The notes under the pieces are model-generated. The model was not told the DNA's origin. It was given only the letters and a program-made list of their open reading frames with translations, and ran no database searches. This document shows positions 6,940 to 14,462 of a stretch of 15,749 bases of DNA, piece by piece. A program made the translations under genes and the position numbers. The stretch is taken from positions 1-15,749 of the forward strand of contig JAVEYH010000084.1 of assembly GCA_034003585.1 (NCBI GenBank), given 5' to 3'. Within the stretch, counting starts at the first letter, position 1. Each line of letters begins with the position of its first letter. Source of the DNA: JAPXSY01 sp034003585. GTDB taxonomy: Bacteria > Verrucomicrobiota > Kiritimatiellia > RFP12 > UBA1067.

Positions 6940-7904
6940 GCGGGCGTCTCTCCGATGTAAATGACCGATTTCACCGTGGTGCCCGAACCTTTTTTGGAGG
7001 TGATCTCGAATTCATCGGACACGCGTTTCACATTCACGAGTCCCATTCCCGCGCCGAACCCGAGGGAGCGGATCCACTCGTTGGCCGTCGAGGTGCCGTC
7101 GCGGCAGGCCCACGCCACATCCTCGATGCCCGGTCCGGCGTCGCGGGCGGTCAGCTCCGCGCGCCCGTTGGCGACCTGCCACGAAAGCACCCCGCCGTCG
7201 GAGTGGACGCACAGGTTGATCTCCAGCTCATAGGCGGCCACCGCGACGCGCCGGATCAGCTTGGGCGGCAGGTTCTTTTCCCGCAGAAGCTGCCGGATCT
7301 GGGTCGCGGCTTTGCCGGCGTTCTCGAAATCAAACTTGCAGATCGGAAACTCCCGTAACACGTAGATGCCGCCGGGGCCGTCCGTCTGAGCCTTGTGCGA
7401 TGCGGCATTTTCGATCCGGTGCAACTCGCGGGTCAGCTCGACCAGCAGGGCGCGGTTGATGTCGCGCTGGCAGATGATTCCCACGAGCCGCTGGTCCCGG
7501 TTCAGGACCGGGAACCGGCCGTAATGGTAGCGGTCGAAATACCGCAGGGCGAAGGAGATCGGCATGTCATCCTCCAGCACCACGAGTTTGGTGGTCATGT
7601 GGCGGCTGCACGCGTCACCGATGTAGCCGCCGCCCAAGGCCCGGATAATGTCATCGATGCTGATCAGGCCGAAAAACCGCCCGTTCTCCTCGACCGGCAC
7701 CCCGCTGATCTTTTTTTTCCGCATCAGTTCCTGGACGTGCCGCAAGGTGGCCGTGCGCGGGACGGTCGCCAGCTTGCCGGTCATCACATCCCGGACCTTG
7801 AGGCGCTGGATGAGTTCGAGCAGCACCAGCGGCTCATGATCCCCCGGCAGCGGCGCCCGGTCGGGTGCCTGCGGCGCTACGGGTTTGGGGGACGCCGCGC
7901 TCAT
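6936..7904 (-). CDS. CBS-domain pair fused to a GHKL (HATPase) ATP-binding domain, anti-sigma/serine-kinase-like
   Basis: A 322-residue cytosolic regulatory protein. A proline-rich leader is followed by two CBS domains (about 36-92, VRDVMTGKLATVPRTATL to FFGLISIDDIIRAL, and about 100-157, HMTTKLVVLEDDMPISFAL to LVGIICQRDINRALL); such pairs often bind adenine nucleotides. Residues 185-318 are a GHKL ATPase of the anti-sigma regulatory kinase type: N box in AYELEINLCVHS (E226, E228, N230), G1 box DAGPGI (255-260) and G2 box GFGAGMGLVNVKR (282-294), ending in KKGSGTTVKS. There is no phosphoacceptor histidine domain, so it is not a classical sensor kinase. HATPase proteins with this G2 style sit between DRTGG genes in [FeFe]-hydrogenase neighbourhoods of anaerobes; the N-terminal CBS pair on the same chain is notable. 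It overlaps the preceding DRTGG gene and the following one by ATGA, with no clear ribosome site of its own, so coupled translation is likely. Confidence 0.85.
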   Translation of the reverse strand: MSAASPKPVAPQAPDRAPLPGDHEPLVLLELIQRLKVRDVMTGKLATVPRTATLRHVQELMRKKKISGVPVEENGRFFGLISIDDIIRALGGGYIGDACSRHMTTKLVVLEDDMPISFALRYFDRYHYGRFPVLNRDQRLVGIICQRDINRALLVELTRELHRIENAASHKAQTDGPGGIYVLREFPICKFDFENAGKAATQIRQLLREKNLPPKLIRRVAVAAYELEINLCVHSDGGVLSWQVANGRAELTARDAGPGIEDVAWACRDGTSTANEWIRSLGFGAGMGLVNVKRVSDEFEITSKKGSGTTVKSVIYIGETPA

Positions 7905-8239
7905 GCGGGACGGCGTGCGGCATGGACCGCGACGCAGGCTTCATATTTGGTGAGGGGCGAGATGGCGAGCGCCATTCCCAAGTCGTGGGCGACGTTCACC
8001 ATCGAGGTCGGAAGCGGCTTGCCGTTCACCACCACGACCCCCACGGCCCCGACGATTTGCGCGGTGCGCAACACCTGATCACTCGCGAGCGAGGTTAACA
8101 GCAGCATGTCCTCCTCATCCACCAGCAGCACATCGCTCATCAGATCCGAGGCCACCACGTGCCGGATCGTTTTCCCCATGCCCTCGCCCTTGACGAGCAC
8201 CTCCGCCTTCAACACCTCAACCACCTCGATCATCGTCAT
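7901..8239 (-). CDS. DRTGG-domain protein (first copy), leading gene of the operon
   Basis: A 112-residue single-domain protein. It matches the stand-alone DRTGG type: EVVEVLKAEVLVKG at the N-terminus, HVVASDLMSDVLLV, MLLLTSLASDQVLRTAQI, GVVVVNGKPLP and a final LTKYEACVAVHAA. In the wider family the domain also occurs next to CBS domains and in phosphotransacetylase-like proteins and is thought to sense a ligand; the ligand here is not known. Three possible starts are in frame: TTG 8245, ATG 8239 and ATG 8233. I chose 8239 because GAGG lies 7 bases upstream. It is the first gene of the minus-strand operon, divergent from nusA, and its TGA overlaps the ATG of the CBS-HATPase gene. No convincing promoter was found upstream on this strand. 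Confidence 0.8.
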   Translation of the reverse strand: MTMIEVVEVLKAEVLVKGEGMGKTIRHVVASDLMSDVLLVDEEDMLLLTSLASDQVLRTAQIVGAVGVVVVNGKPLPTSMVNVAHDLGMALAISPLTKYEACVAVHAARRPA

Positions 8240-8252
8240 CTTCAAGCCTCGT

Positions 8253-8323
8253 TTCCGCTACAGACCGCACCCCGTCCGCGTAACCGGAACAGCGCGCTGA
8301 AAAAGATTTACAGCTTAGCGGAA
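8253..8323. repeat. Widely spaced 8-base inverted repeat in the divergent intergenic region
   Basis: TTCCGCTA at 8253-8260 is the exact reverse complement of TAGCGGAA at 8316-8323, with 55 bases between. It lies just upstream of the DRTGG operon and could mark two half-sites of a regulator. Neither arm extends by further pairing, so chance is a real alternative. Confidence 0.25.
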
Positions 8324-8376
8324 CGGAGCGGGTTTGAACATCCTGAAAAGAAGCCGGTGCGGCGGGGGATTGCGCA

Positions 8377-8406
8377 TTGACATCGCTTGCCCGGATACGG
8401 TAAGAT
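8377..8406 (+). promoter_or_regulatory. Sigma-70-type promoter for the nusA operon
   Basis: A perfect -35 box TTGACA (8377-8382) is followed after 18 bases by TAAGAT (8401-8406), which matches the -10 consensus at 4 of 6 positions. Transcription would start near 8412-8414, giving a leader of about 80 bases before nusA. The upstream gene runs the other way, so this is the natural promoter for nusA-infB-rbfA-truB-ribF. Confidence 0.65.
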
Positions 8407-8425
8407 TTCTTAACTTTTTGAGCCG

Positions 8426-8459
8426 AAAAGGGTGGGGGGGGCTTACCCCGCTCTTTTTT
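8426..8459 (+). terminator. Terminator-like hairpin with T tract in the nusA leader (candidate attenuator)
   Basis: AAAAGGGTGGGG (8426-8437) can pair with CCCCGCTCTTTT (8446-8457) over 12 base pairs, including two G-U pairs, with an 8-base loop; six T (8454-8459) end it. No plus-strand gene precedes it, so it would act on the nusA transcript itself. CTTTTT (8414-8419) can instead pair with GAAAAG (8425-8430), excluding the base of the terminator stem; this weak alternative could be an antiterminator, though it sits at the very 5' end. Confidence 0.55.
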
Positions 8460-8495
8460 GTTGGTTGAACCTTGAAAGCGGAAGGCGGTGCGGCG

Positions 8496-9755
8496 ATGAA
8501 CAATGAGTTGCTTTCGATTATCAGTTATCTGGAGCGGGACCGCGGGGTCAACCGGGAAATCATCATCCAAGCCATCGAATCCGCGATCCAGCAGGCCGCC
8601 CGCAAGAGCTCGGACTCGCCGCATGAATTGCGTGTGGAGGTCGACCGGAAAACCCTGGCCATCAAAGCCTTTGACACGCTCATCGTTTCGGATGACGAGA
8701 CCGGGGCGGGGTTCATCCCTCTGAAGCGGGCGCAGGCGCTCCGCGCGGACGCCAAGGTTGGCGAGACCGTGGAGGTCGCCGTGCCGCCGGCCAAGCTGGG
8801 ACGGATCGCCGCGCAAACCGCACGGCAGATGATCCTGCAGAAGATCCGCGAAGCCGAGCGCAAGAATGTGTACGACGAATACAAGGATCGGATCGGGGAC
8901 ATTGTCAGCGGCACGGTCCGGCAGATTTCCCACCGCGACCTGATTGTCGAGCTGGGCAAGACGGAAGCGATCCTGCCGGCCAAAGAGCGTCTTCCGACGG
9001 AAGAGTACAACGTCGGCGACCGGATCCGCGCGTACGTGTACCGTGTGCAGACCGGGGTCAACGGGCCGGCGGTGGTGCTGTCGCGCGCCTGTTCGGATTT
9101 CGTGAAAACGCTTTTCCGGCTCGAGGTCGCGGAGATCGCCGACGGGATCGTCGAGGTGATGGGCGTGGCGCGCGACCCCGGCTACCGCTCCAAGATCGCC
9201 GTGAAAACGCTGGACGACAAGGTGGACCCCGTCGGCGCATGCGTCGGGCTGCGGGGTGTGCGCGTGCGGAACATCGTGCGGGAGCTGAACGGGGAGAAGA
9301 TCGATATCGTCCGGTGGAGCGAGGACATCAAGCAGTATGTCACGCAGGCGCTGGCGCCGGCCCGGCTGGAGGGGGTCACGATCGACGCCAACGAGTTGCG
9401 CACCGTGCACGTGATGGTGGCGCCGGATCAGCTTTCCCTGGCGATCGGCAAGCGCGGACAGAATGTGCGGTTGACCTCCAAGCTCACCGGGTGGCGGGTC
9501 AACATCATGAAGAGCGGGGAGGAAATCACGTTTGAAGAGCAACGTGAAACCGCGATCGCGTCGCTGGCGGAGGTGCTGGACATCACGCCGGAGATCGCGG
9601 CCACGCTGGTGGCGAACGGGTTCCTCAACACCGACGGGATCATCGAGGCCGAGGTCCCCTATCTGCAGGAAGTGACCGGTCTCGATGAGGAAACGGTGCG
9701 GAAAATCTGGTCGGCGGCCCAAGCGGCCAGCGGCGGTGCGGAAGGGGAAGAGTAA
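8496..9755 (+). CDS. nusA: Transcription termination/antitermination protein NusA
   Basis: A 419-residue NusA, which binds RNA polymerase and nascent RNA and modulates pausing, intrinsic termination and antitermination. Domains in order: N-terminal polymerase-binding domain (about 1-125, starting NNELLSIISYLERDRGVNRE); S1 domain (GDIVSGTVRQISHRDLIVEL to VGDRIRAYVYRVQ); KH1 (VARDPGYRSKIAV and DPVGACVGLRGVRVRNIV); KH2 (LSLAIGKRGQNVRLTSKLTG); and one C-terminal helix-hairpin-helix (ITPEIAATLVANGFLNTDGI and LQEVTGLDEETVRKIW). There are no duplicated E. coli-style acidic repeats at the end, as is common outside Proteobacteria. ATG 8496 is preferred over an in-frame TTG at 8472 because NusA proteins start at this point and GGAAGG lies 10 bases upstream. 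It is first in the operon; rimP, which often precedes nusA, is absent. The leader carries a candidate attenuator. Confidence 0.97.
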   Translation: MNNELLSIISYLERDRGVNREIIIQAIESAIQQAARKSSDSPHELRVEVDRKTLAIKAFDTLIVSDDETGAGFIPLKRAQALRADAKVGETVEVAVPPAKLGRIAAQTARQMILQKIREAERKNVYDEYKDRIGDIVSGTVRQISHRDLIVELGKTEAILPAKERLPTEEYNVGDRIRAYVYRVQTGVNGPAVVLSRACSDFVKTLFRLEVAEIADGIVEVMGVARDPGYRSKIAVKTLDDKVDPVGACVGLRGVRVRNIVRELNGEKIDIVRWSEDIKQYVTQALAPARLEGVTIDANELRTVHVMVAPDQLSLAIGKRGQNVRLTSKLTGWRVNIMKSGEEITFEEQRETAIASLAEVLDITPEIAATLVANGFLNTDGIIEAEVPYLQEVTGLDEETVRKIWSAAQAASGGAEGEE

Positions 9756-9764
9756 GGGGTGACG

Positions 9765-12296
9765 ATGAGAGTATGTGAATTGGCGAAAAGCGTGCGGACT
9801 TCGAGTGTCGAGGTGCTGAAGCAGGCGGATGCGTTGGGCATCGAGGTCTATTCGCCCCTGTCCGCGCTGGAGGACCAGGAGGCGTCACGCCTTCAGGCGT
9901 ATTTTACGGGTTTGGGCGCCGAGGTGATGGAGCGTGCGGGTGCCGAACGCGCCGAACGCGCCCACGCCAAACAGGAGCGGGCGCGGTCGCGTCGCGCGGC
10001 GCAGAATCAGGCGGACCGGGCGGTATTGGAGGCGAACCGCGCGCGCGCCCTGGAGATGGACGTGCTGGTCCGGGGCGGGGTGCTGCCCGAACCGGCGGTT
10101 CCGGTTTCCGCCGCCGAACCGGTGATGGCGGCTGCGGCCGCGGAGGCCGGGACAATCCCGCCTTCCGACGCCGCCGCGGCGCCGGTGCCGCCGCAGGGGA
10201 AGGACCTCTCCGCCGCGGCGACCGCTGCCAAGCCGGCCGCGCAGAAAGCGAAGCCCGCGCGGTATGCGGCAACGGAAGAGGAGTTGGAGCCTGAGGAGAA
10301 ATTGGCCGCGCCCTTCATGCAGCGGATCGGGAAGGAGCCGGCACGCGAGATACCGAAGGCCCCCCGCATGACGCCCGGGGCGAAAACGCGCGACAAAGAG
10401 GTCGGACGGACTCCGCAGCGTCCGGTTTCCGGCACACCGGCCGCCGCGCGTCCCGACAGCCGCCCGTCGCGTTTCGCGCCGGTGTCGCAGCGTGCGGAGC
10501 CGGCGACCCCGCCCGACCGCATCATTCTGTTGCGCGGCGCGGTGGTGGTGAAGGAGCTGGCGGAAAAACTCGGGATCCGGGCCAACCGGCTGATCGCGGA
10601 TCTGATGCAGCTCAACATCCTCGCGTCCATCAATCAGCGCGTGGAGATCGATGTGGCGCAGAAGATCGCCGAGAAATACGGCTTCAAGATTGAAATTGAA
10701 AAGGCCAAGCGCTCAACGGAACGCAGGCCCGTGCTGCGCAGCGAGGATGCGGATGACATCATCCCGGATGACAAGCCCGAGGAGTTGTTGCCGCGGCCGC
10801 CGGTGGTCACCTTCCTCGGCCATGTCGACCACGGCAAGACATCGCTGATGGACCGGATCCGCAACACGCGCGTCGCCAGCGGCGAGGCGGGGGGGATCAC
10901 CCAGCACATCGGCGCCTATACGGTGGAAATCAACGGCCGCAAAATCACCTTTCTGGATACGCCCGGTCATGCCGCCTTTTCCGCGATGCGCGCCCGCGGC
11001 GCCAGTCTGACGGATATCGCGGTGATCATCATCGCGGCGGATGACGGCATCATGCCGCAGACCCGTGAGGCGATCAAACATGCGCAGCAGGCGGGGGTGC
11101 AGATCATGATCGCGATCAACAAGTGCGACCTGCCCAGCGCCAAGCCCGACCGGGTGCGCCAGATGCTGCAGGGCGAGGGCCTGACGCCGGAAGAGTGGGG
11201 CGGAGACGTCATCAGCGCGGAAGTCTCGGCTGTGACGGGCAAGGGTGTGGACCATCTGCTCGAAATGATCCTTCTGCAGGCGGACATGCTCGAATTGAGC
11301 GCCAATCCGGCGCGCCGCGCGGACGGGTTCGTGGTGGAGGCCCAGCTCGAACAGGGGCTCGGACCGACCGCCACCCTGCTGGTTGCGGGCGGCACGCTGA
11401 ATGTGGGGGACACGATTTTGTGCGGGGAGCATTTCGGCAAGATCCGCGGGTTGATCGATGACCGCGGACGCCGCGTGAAGTCGGCGGGCCCCGCCACGGC
11501 GGTCAAGTGCATGGGGCTCTCCGGCGTGCCGGAGGCCGGGGCGGCGTTCCGCGTGATGCTGAATGAGAAGCGCGCCCGCGAACTGGCGGAGAAATTCGCC
11601 CAAGAGCGGAAAGAGATCGAGCTGGCCAGCGCCAAAGCCACTTCCCTGGATGCGCTGATGAGTCAGATGCGGGAGAACCAGCGCCGCGAACTGGCGCTGA
11701 TCGTGAAGGCGGACACCCAGGGTTCCTCCGAAGCGGTTTGCGAGGCGCTGCGCGAGATCAAGAGCGAAAAGGTCACGCTGAACATCATTCACGAGGCTAT
11801 CGGGAACGTGTCCGCCACGGATGTGAACAAGGCCGCGGCCGGCCAGGCGCTGATCGTGGGGTTCAGTGTCGGGTGCGATGCCGGGGTGCAGCAACTCGCC
11901 CGTCACGACGGGGTGCGCATCAACACCTTCCGGATCATCTACGAACTGCTCGATTTCGTGAAACAGCGCATGCTCGACCTGCTGTCGCCCGAGTTCAAGG
12001 AGGTCGTCCGGGGGCATGCCGAGATCCGCGCCATTTTCGATATCGGCAAGACCGGGAGGGTGGCGGGATGCCAAATGCTCGACGGCATGCTGCGCGCGGA
12101 TGCGCGGTGCCGGATCTTCCGCAAGAAAGAGCAGGTCTGGGACGGCCGTTTCGCCGCTATCAAACACTTCCAGAACGAGGTCTCCGAAGTCACCGGCTCG
12201 CAGGAGTGCGGCATTTTCTTCAACGGGTTCGAGGCGTTCCAGGAGGGCGACACGGTCGAGTGTTATGTCCTGGAAGAGTTGCCGCGCAGCCTGTGA
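9765..12296 (+). CDS. infB: Translation initiation factor IF-2
   Basis: An 843-residue GTPase that places initiator tRNA on the 30S subunit and promotes 50S joining. Residues 1-50 form an IF2 N-terminal module (MRVCELAKSVRTSSVEVLKQ). A long Ala/Pro/charged, probably disordered linker follows to about 250, then a second IF2_N module (VVVKELAEKLGIRANRLIAD). The G domain has G1 GHVDHGKT (352-359), the switch I stretch GGITQHIGAYTV, G3 DTPGH (398-402), G4 NKCD (452-455) and G5 SAVTGKG. The C-terminal domains II-IV follow (QLEQGLGPTATLLVAGGTL, LIVKADTQGSSEAV, GFSVGCDAGVQQLA, and the fMet-tRNA-binding domain). A GTG at 9759 is also in frame, but ATG 9765 fits the family start and has AAGGGG 5 bases upstream, overlapping the nusA stop. 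Only 9 bases separate it from nusA; ylxR and ylxQ are absent. Confidence 0.97.
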   Translation: MRVCELAKSVRTSSVEVLKQADALGIEVYSPLSALEDQEASRLQAYFTGLGAEVMERAGAERAERAHAKQERARSRRAAQNQADRAVLEANRARALEMDVLVRGGVLPEPAVPVSAAEPVMAAAAAEAGTIPPSDAAAAPVPPQGKDLSAAATAAKPAAQKAKPARYAATEEELEPEEKLAAPFMQRIGKEPAREIPKAPRMTPGAKTRDKEVGRTPQRPVSGTPAAARPDSRPSRFAPVSQRAEPATPPDRIILLRGAVVVKELAEKLGIRANRLIADLMQLNILASINQRVEIDVAQKIAEKYGFKIEIEKAKRSTERRPVLRSEDADDIIPDDKPEELLPRPPVVTFLGHVDHGKTSLMDRIRNTRVASGEAGGITQHIGAYTVEINGRKITFLDTPGHAAFSAMRARGASLTDIAVIIIAADDGIMPQTREAIKHAQQAGVQIMIAINKCDLPSAKPDRVRQMLQGEGLTPEEWGGDVISAEVSAVTGKGVDHLLEMILLQADMLELSANPARRADGFVVEAQLEQGLGPTATLLVAGGTLNVGDTILCGEHFGKIRGLIDDRGRRVKSAGPATAVKCMGLSGVPEAGAAFRVMLNEKRARELAEKFAQERKEIELASAKATSLDALMSQMRENQRRELALIVKADTQGSSEAVCEALREIKSEKVTLNIIHEAIGNVSATDVNKAAAGQALIVGFSVGCDAGVQQLARHDGVRINTFRIIYELLDFVKQRMLDLLSPEFKEVVRGHAEIRAIFDIGKTGRVAGCQMLDGMLRADARCRIFRKKEQVWDGRFAAIKHFQNEVSEVTGSQECGIFFNGFEAFQEGDTVECYVLEELPRSL

Positions 12297-12323
12297 GGCG
12301 CGCTGCGGCGGAAGGAGGAGGCG

Positions 12324-12719
12324 ATGGCCGTTGACCGGTTAGAGCGGGTGAACGCCCTGTTGCGGCGTGAGATCGGTGAAGCGCTGTACAAAGTGTTTGC
12401 CGGCGACCCGCTGGATCTGGCCGCGGTCACGGTGACGCAGGTGCGCATCGCGCGCAATTTCCGTAACGCGACCGTGCAGGTCTCGATTTTCGGGCATGAG
12501 GGCGAGCGCGGGACGTTCATCCGGAAACTCGCCGGGAAAGCCAAGGAGCTGCAGGCTCTGATCAACCGCGATCTGAATCTGAAGTACACGCCCCGGCTCC
12601 GCTTCGAATTGGACGGTTCGGTGGAAAAGGGCGATCACGTTCTGGACGTGCTCAGCCGGTTGGAGGGCCCGGAAACGCAAGGCGAAACGGACCCCGCCCC
12701 CGGCGCGACGCCCGGCTGA
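12324..12719 (+). CDS. rbfA: 30S ribosome-binding factor RbfA
   Basis: A 131-residue single KH-fold protein that binds immature 30S subunits and helps late 16S rRNA maturation, notably under cold stress. Family features visible: the N-terminal RLERVNALLRREIGEALYKV, DLAAVTVTQVRIARNFRNATVQVSIFG, and the RDLNLKYTPRLRFELDGSVEKGDHVLDVL block before a short Pro-rich tail. Length is normal. The start has an unusually strong ribosome site, AAGGAGG (12312-12318), 5 bases before the ATG. It lies 27 bases after infB, the standard order. Confidence 0.95.
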   Translation: MAVDRLERVNALLRREIGEALYKVFAGDPLDLAAVTVTQVRIARNFRNATVQVSIFGHEGERGTFIRKLAGKAKELQALINRDLNLKYTPRLRFELDGSVEKGDHVLDVLSRLEGPETQGETDPAPGATPG

Positions 12720-12741
12720 GCCGAGAGGATAATCCGTTGAG

Positions 12742-13482
12742 ATGACACGCTATTCGAACGCGCCTTCCTCCCCGACCCCGTTTGACGGTCTTCTGCTGGT
12801 TGATAAGCCGTCGGGGTACACCTCGCATGATCTGGTACACCTCATCCGGAAAACCTTCCGTGTGGAGAAGGTGGGGCATGGGGGTACGCTGGACCCCCAG
12901 GCCACGGGTCTGCTGCTGATTCTGCTGGGCAAGGGCACGAAATGCTCGGATCAGGTCATGGCCGGGGACAAGGCCTATTCCGCCGCGGTGCGGTTGGGCC
13001 GGACGACCTCCACGCAGGACAGCGAAGGCGAGACGCTCGCGGAGAAACCCTGGGATACGGTGACGCGCGAAGCGTTCGAGGCGAAACTGACCGAATTCAC
13101 GGGGGATTTGTTCCAGACGCCGCCCATGGTTTCGGCGATCAAAGTGAATGGCGTGCCGCTCTACAAATTGGCGCGCAAAGGGCAGGAGGTCGAACGCAAA
13201 CCCCGCTTTGTGCATGTCTACCGTTTCGCCCTGACGGAATGGGCCCCGCCGCTGGCGCATGTGGACGTGGTCTGTACCAAAGGCACCTATGTGCGCACGC
13301 TGGCCCATGATGTGGGGCAGGCGTTGGGCTGCGGCGCGTGTCTCGACGCGCTGCGACGTACCGCCTCCGGCCCCTTCCGGGTGGAGGATGCGCTGCCGCT
13401 GGATGCGGTGCTGCGGCTCACGCCGGCGCTTCTCGCCGAACGGGTGATCCCCCTGCACCGCCTCGCCGGGAGGCGCGCATGA
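12742..13482 (+). CDS. truB: tRNA pseudouridine(55) synthase TruB, short form
   Basis: A 246-residue enzyme that converts U55 to pseudouridine in the T loop of most tRNAs. The motifs are complete: DKPSGYTSHDLV, GHGGTLDPQATGLLL with the catalytic aspartate D51, KAYSAAVRLGRTT with the active-site tyrosine Y79, QTPPMVSAIKVNG, and KGTYVRTLAHDVGQ followed by LDALRRTASGPF. The protein ends soon after the catalytic core, so the C-terminal PUA-type RNA-binding domain of E. coli TruB (314 residues) is missing, as in several other bacterial lineages. It begins 22 bases after rbfA with AGAGGA upstream at a slightly long distance, and its TGA overlaps the ATG of ribF (ATGA), suggesting coupled translation. 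Confidence 0.95.
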   Translation: MTRYSNAPSSPTPFDGLLLVDKPSGYTSHDLVHLIRKTFRVEKVGHGGTLDPQATGLLLILLGKGTKCSDQVMAGDKAYSAAVRLGRTTSTQDSEGETLAEKPWDTVTREAFEAKLTEFTGDLFQTPPMVSAIKVNGVPLYKLARKGQEVERKPRFVHVYRFALTEWAPPLAHVDVVCTKGTYVRTLAHDVGQALGCGACLDALRRTASGPFRVEDALPLDAVLRLTPALLAERVIPLHRLAGRRA

Positions 13483-14456
13483 GGATTTTGCGCCAGGCCG
13501 CTTCCTTCCGACGGATTCCGGGCCCGGTTTTTCTGGCCGCCGGATTTTTCGACGGGGTACACAAGGGGCATCAGCTTGTGCTGGACAGCACCGTGGAACG
13601 GGCCCGCGAAGTCGGCGGGCAGGCGTGGGTCCTGACTTTCGACCGTCATCCGCTGGCGGTGCTCGCGCCCTCGAAATGCCCGCCGCTGCTGTGCACGCTG
13701 GAGGAGCGTCTGCACCGGTTGGAACAGTCCGGCGTGGACGGGGTGCTGCTGCTGCCGTTCACCCGAAAACTCGCGGTCCGGGAGCCGGAAACCTTTATCC
13801 GCTGGTTGTGCGGCGCGCCGCCGCGGACCGGCGGCGCAGGCCAGGGCGGGCCCCTGCCAGGCACACGGCTGCGGGAGATCCGCTGCGGCGACAACTGGCG
13901 TTTCGGCCGACGCGCCGCGGGCACGCCGGAGGAGCTCGCCCGGTACGGCGGGATCTACGGGTACCGTGTGGTGATCGTGCCGTATGCCCGCTATCAGGGA
14001 GTGGAGATTTCCAGTACGCGGATCCGGTACGCCGTGCGGGAAGGGCGTTTGGAGGACGCGGCGGCGATGCTGGGTCGCCCCTATTCGATCCGGGATGTGG
14101 TGGTGCGCGGACGCGGGCTCGGCCAGGACCTGTGCGTGGCGACGGCCAACCTGCATCCGCGTTCGGACGTCCTGCCGCCCAACGGAGTCTATGCCGTGCG
14201 CGTGCTGACGTGCGGCGCCGCTTACAACGGCGTGGCGAATCTGGGGCTGCACCCGACCTTCACAGACGTGCGGCCCGAACGCCCGGTGCTGGAAACGCAC
14301 CTGCTCGGTTTCGGGGGAAATCTGTACGGCCAGACGATCGAGGTCGTGTTTCTGGGGCGGTTGCGCGAGGAGTGCGTGTTCGATTCGGCCGAAGCCCTCG
14401 CGGGCCAGATTGCGGAGGATATCCGCAACGCCGCCCGATTTTTCCCGGAACCGTGA
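13479..14456 (+). CDS. ribF: Bifunctional riboflavin kinase / FAD synthetase RibF
   Basis: A 325-residue enzyme that makes FMN from riboflavin and FAD from FMN. The FAD synthetase half carries GFFDGVHKGHQ (22-32; the H28/H31 nucleotidyltransferase signature), LTFDRHPLAVLAP, a GDNWRFGRRAAGTPEEL loop and ISSTRIR. The riboflavin kinase half starts near MLGRPYSIRDVVVRGRG and includes LPPNGVYAV, GVANLGLHPTF, and the C-terminal VLETHLLGF, LYGQTIEVVFLGRLREE and SAEALAGQIAEDI. The usual flavin/nucleotide motif GFPTAN is CVATAN here (residues 219-224), with Pro replaced by Ala. The frame is open further upstream, but ATG 13479 is chosen because it overlaps the truB stop as ATGA and starts a normal RibF. 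It is the last gene of the operon; rpsO, often next, is absent and the convergent enolase begins only 6 bases later. Confidence 0.95.
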   Translation: MRILRQAASFRRIPGPVFLAAGFFDGVHKGHQLVLDSTVERAREVGGQAWVLTFDRHPLAVLAPSKCPPLLCTLEERLHRLEQSGVDGVLLLPFTRKLAVREPETFIRWLCGAPPRTGGAGQGGPLPGTRLREIRCGDNWRFGRRAAGTPEELARYGGIYGYRVVIVPYARYQGVEISSTRIRYAVREGRLEDAAAMLGRPYSIRDVVVRGRGLGQDLCVATANLHPRSDVLPPNGVYAVRVLTCGAAYNGVANLGLHPTFTDVRPERPVLETHLLGFGGNLYGQTIEVVFLGRLREECVFDSAEALAGQIAEDIRNAARFFPEP

Positions 14457-14462
14457 GCGGAC

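Noticed and set aside
8295..8350. Possible minus-strand promoter for the DRTGG operon (TTCAAA, TAAGCT/TAAATC on the minus strand)
   Set aside because: Spacings of 15 or 22 bases and poor matches; not convincing enough to annotate.
8217..9722. 501-codon minus-strand frame covering nusA and the intergenic region
   Set aside because: NusA on the plus strand is certain; the antisense product has no domain and runs through the promoter region.
10713..12167. 484-codon minus-strand frame opposite infB
   Set aside because: Antisense to invariant IF-2 domains; composition typical of a shadow frame.
13338..13478. Upstream extension of the ribF frame into truB
   Set aside because: Overlaps truB coding sequence by more than 140 bases and lacks family similarity; the ATGA overlap start at 13479 is far better.
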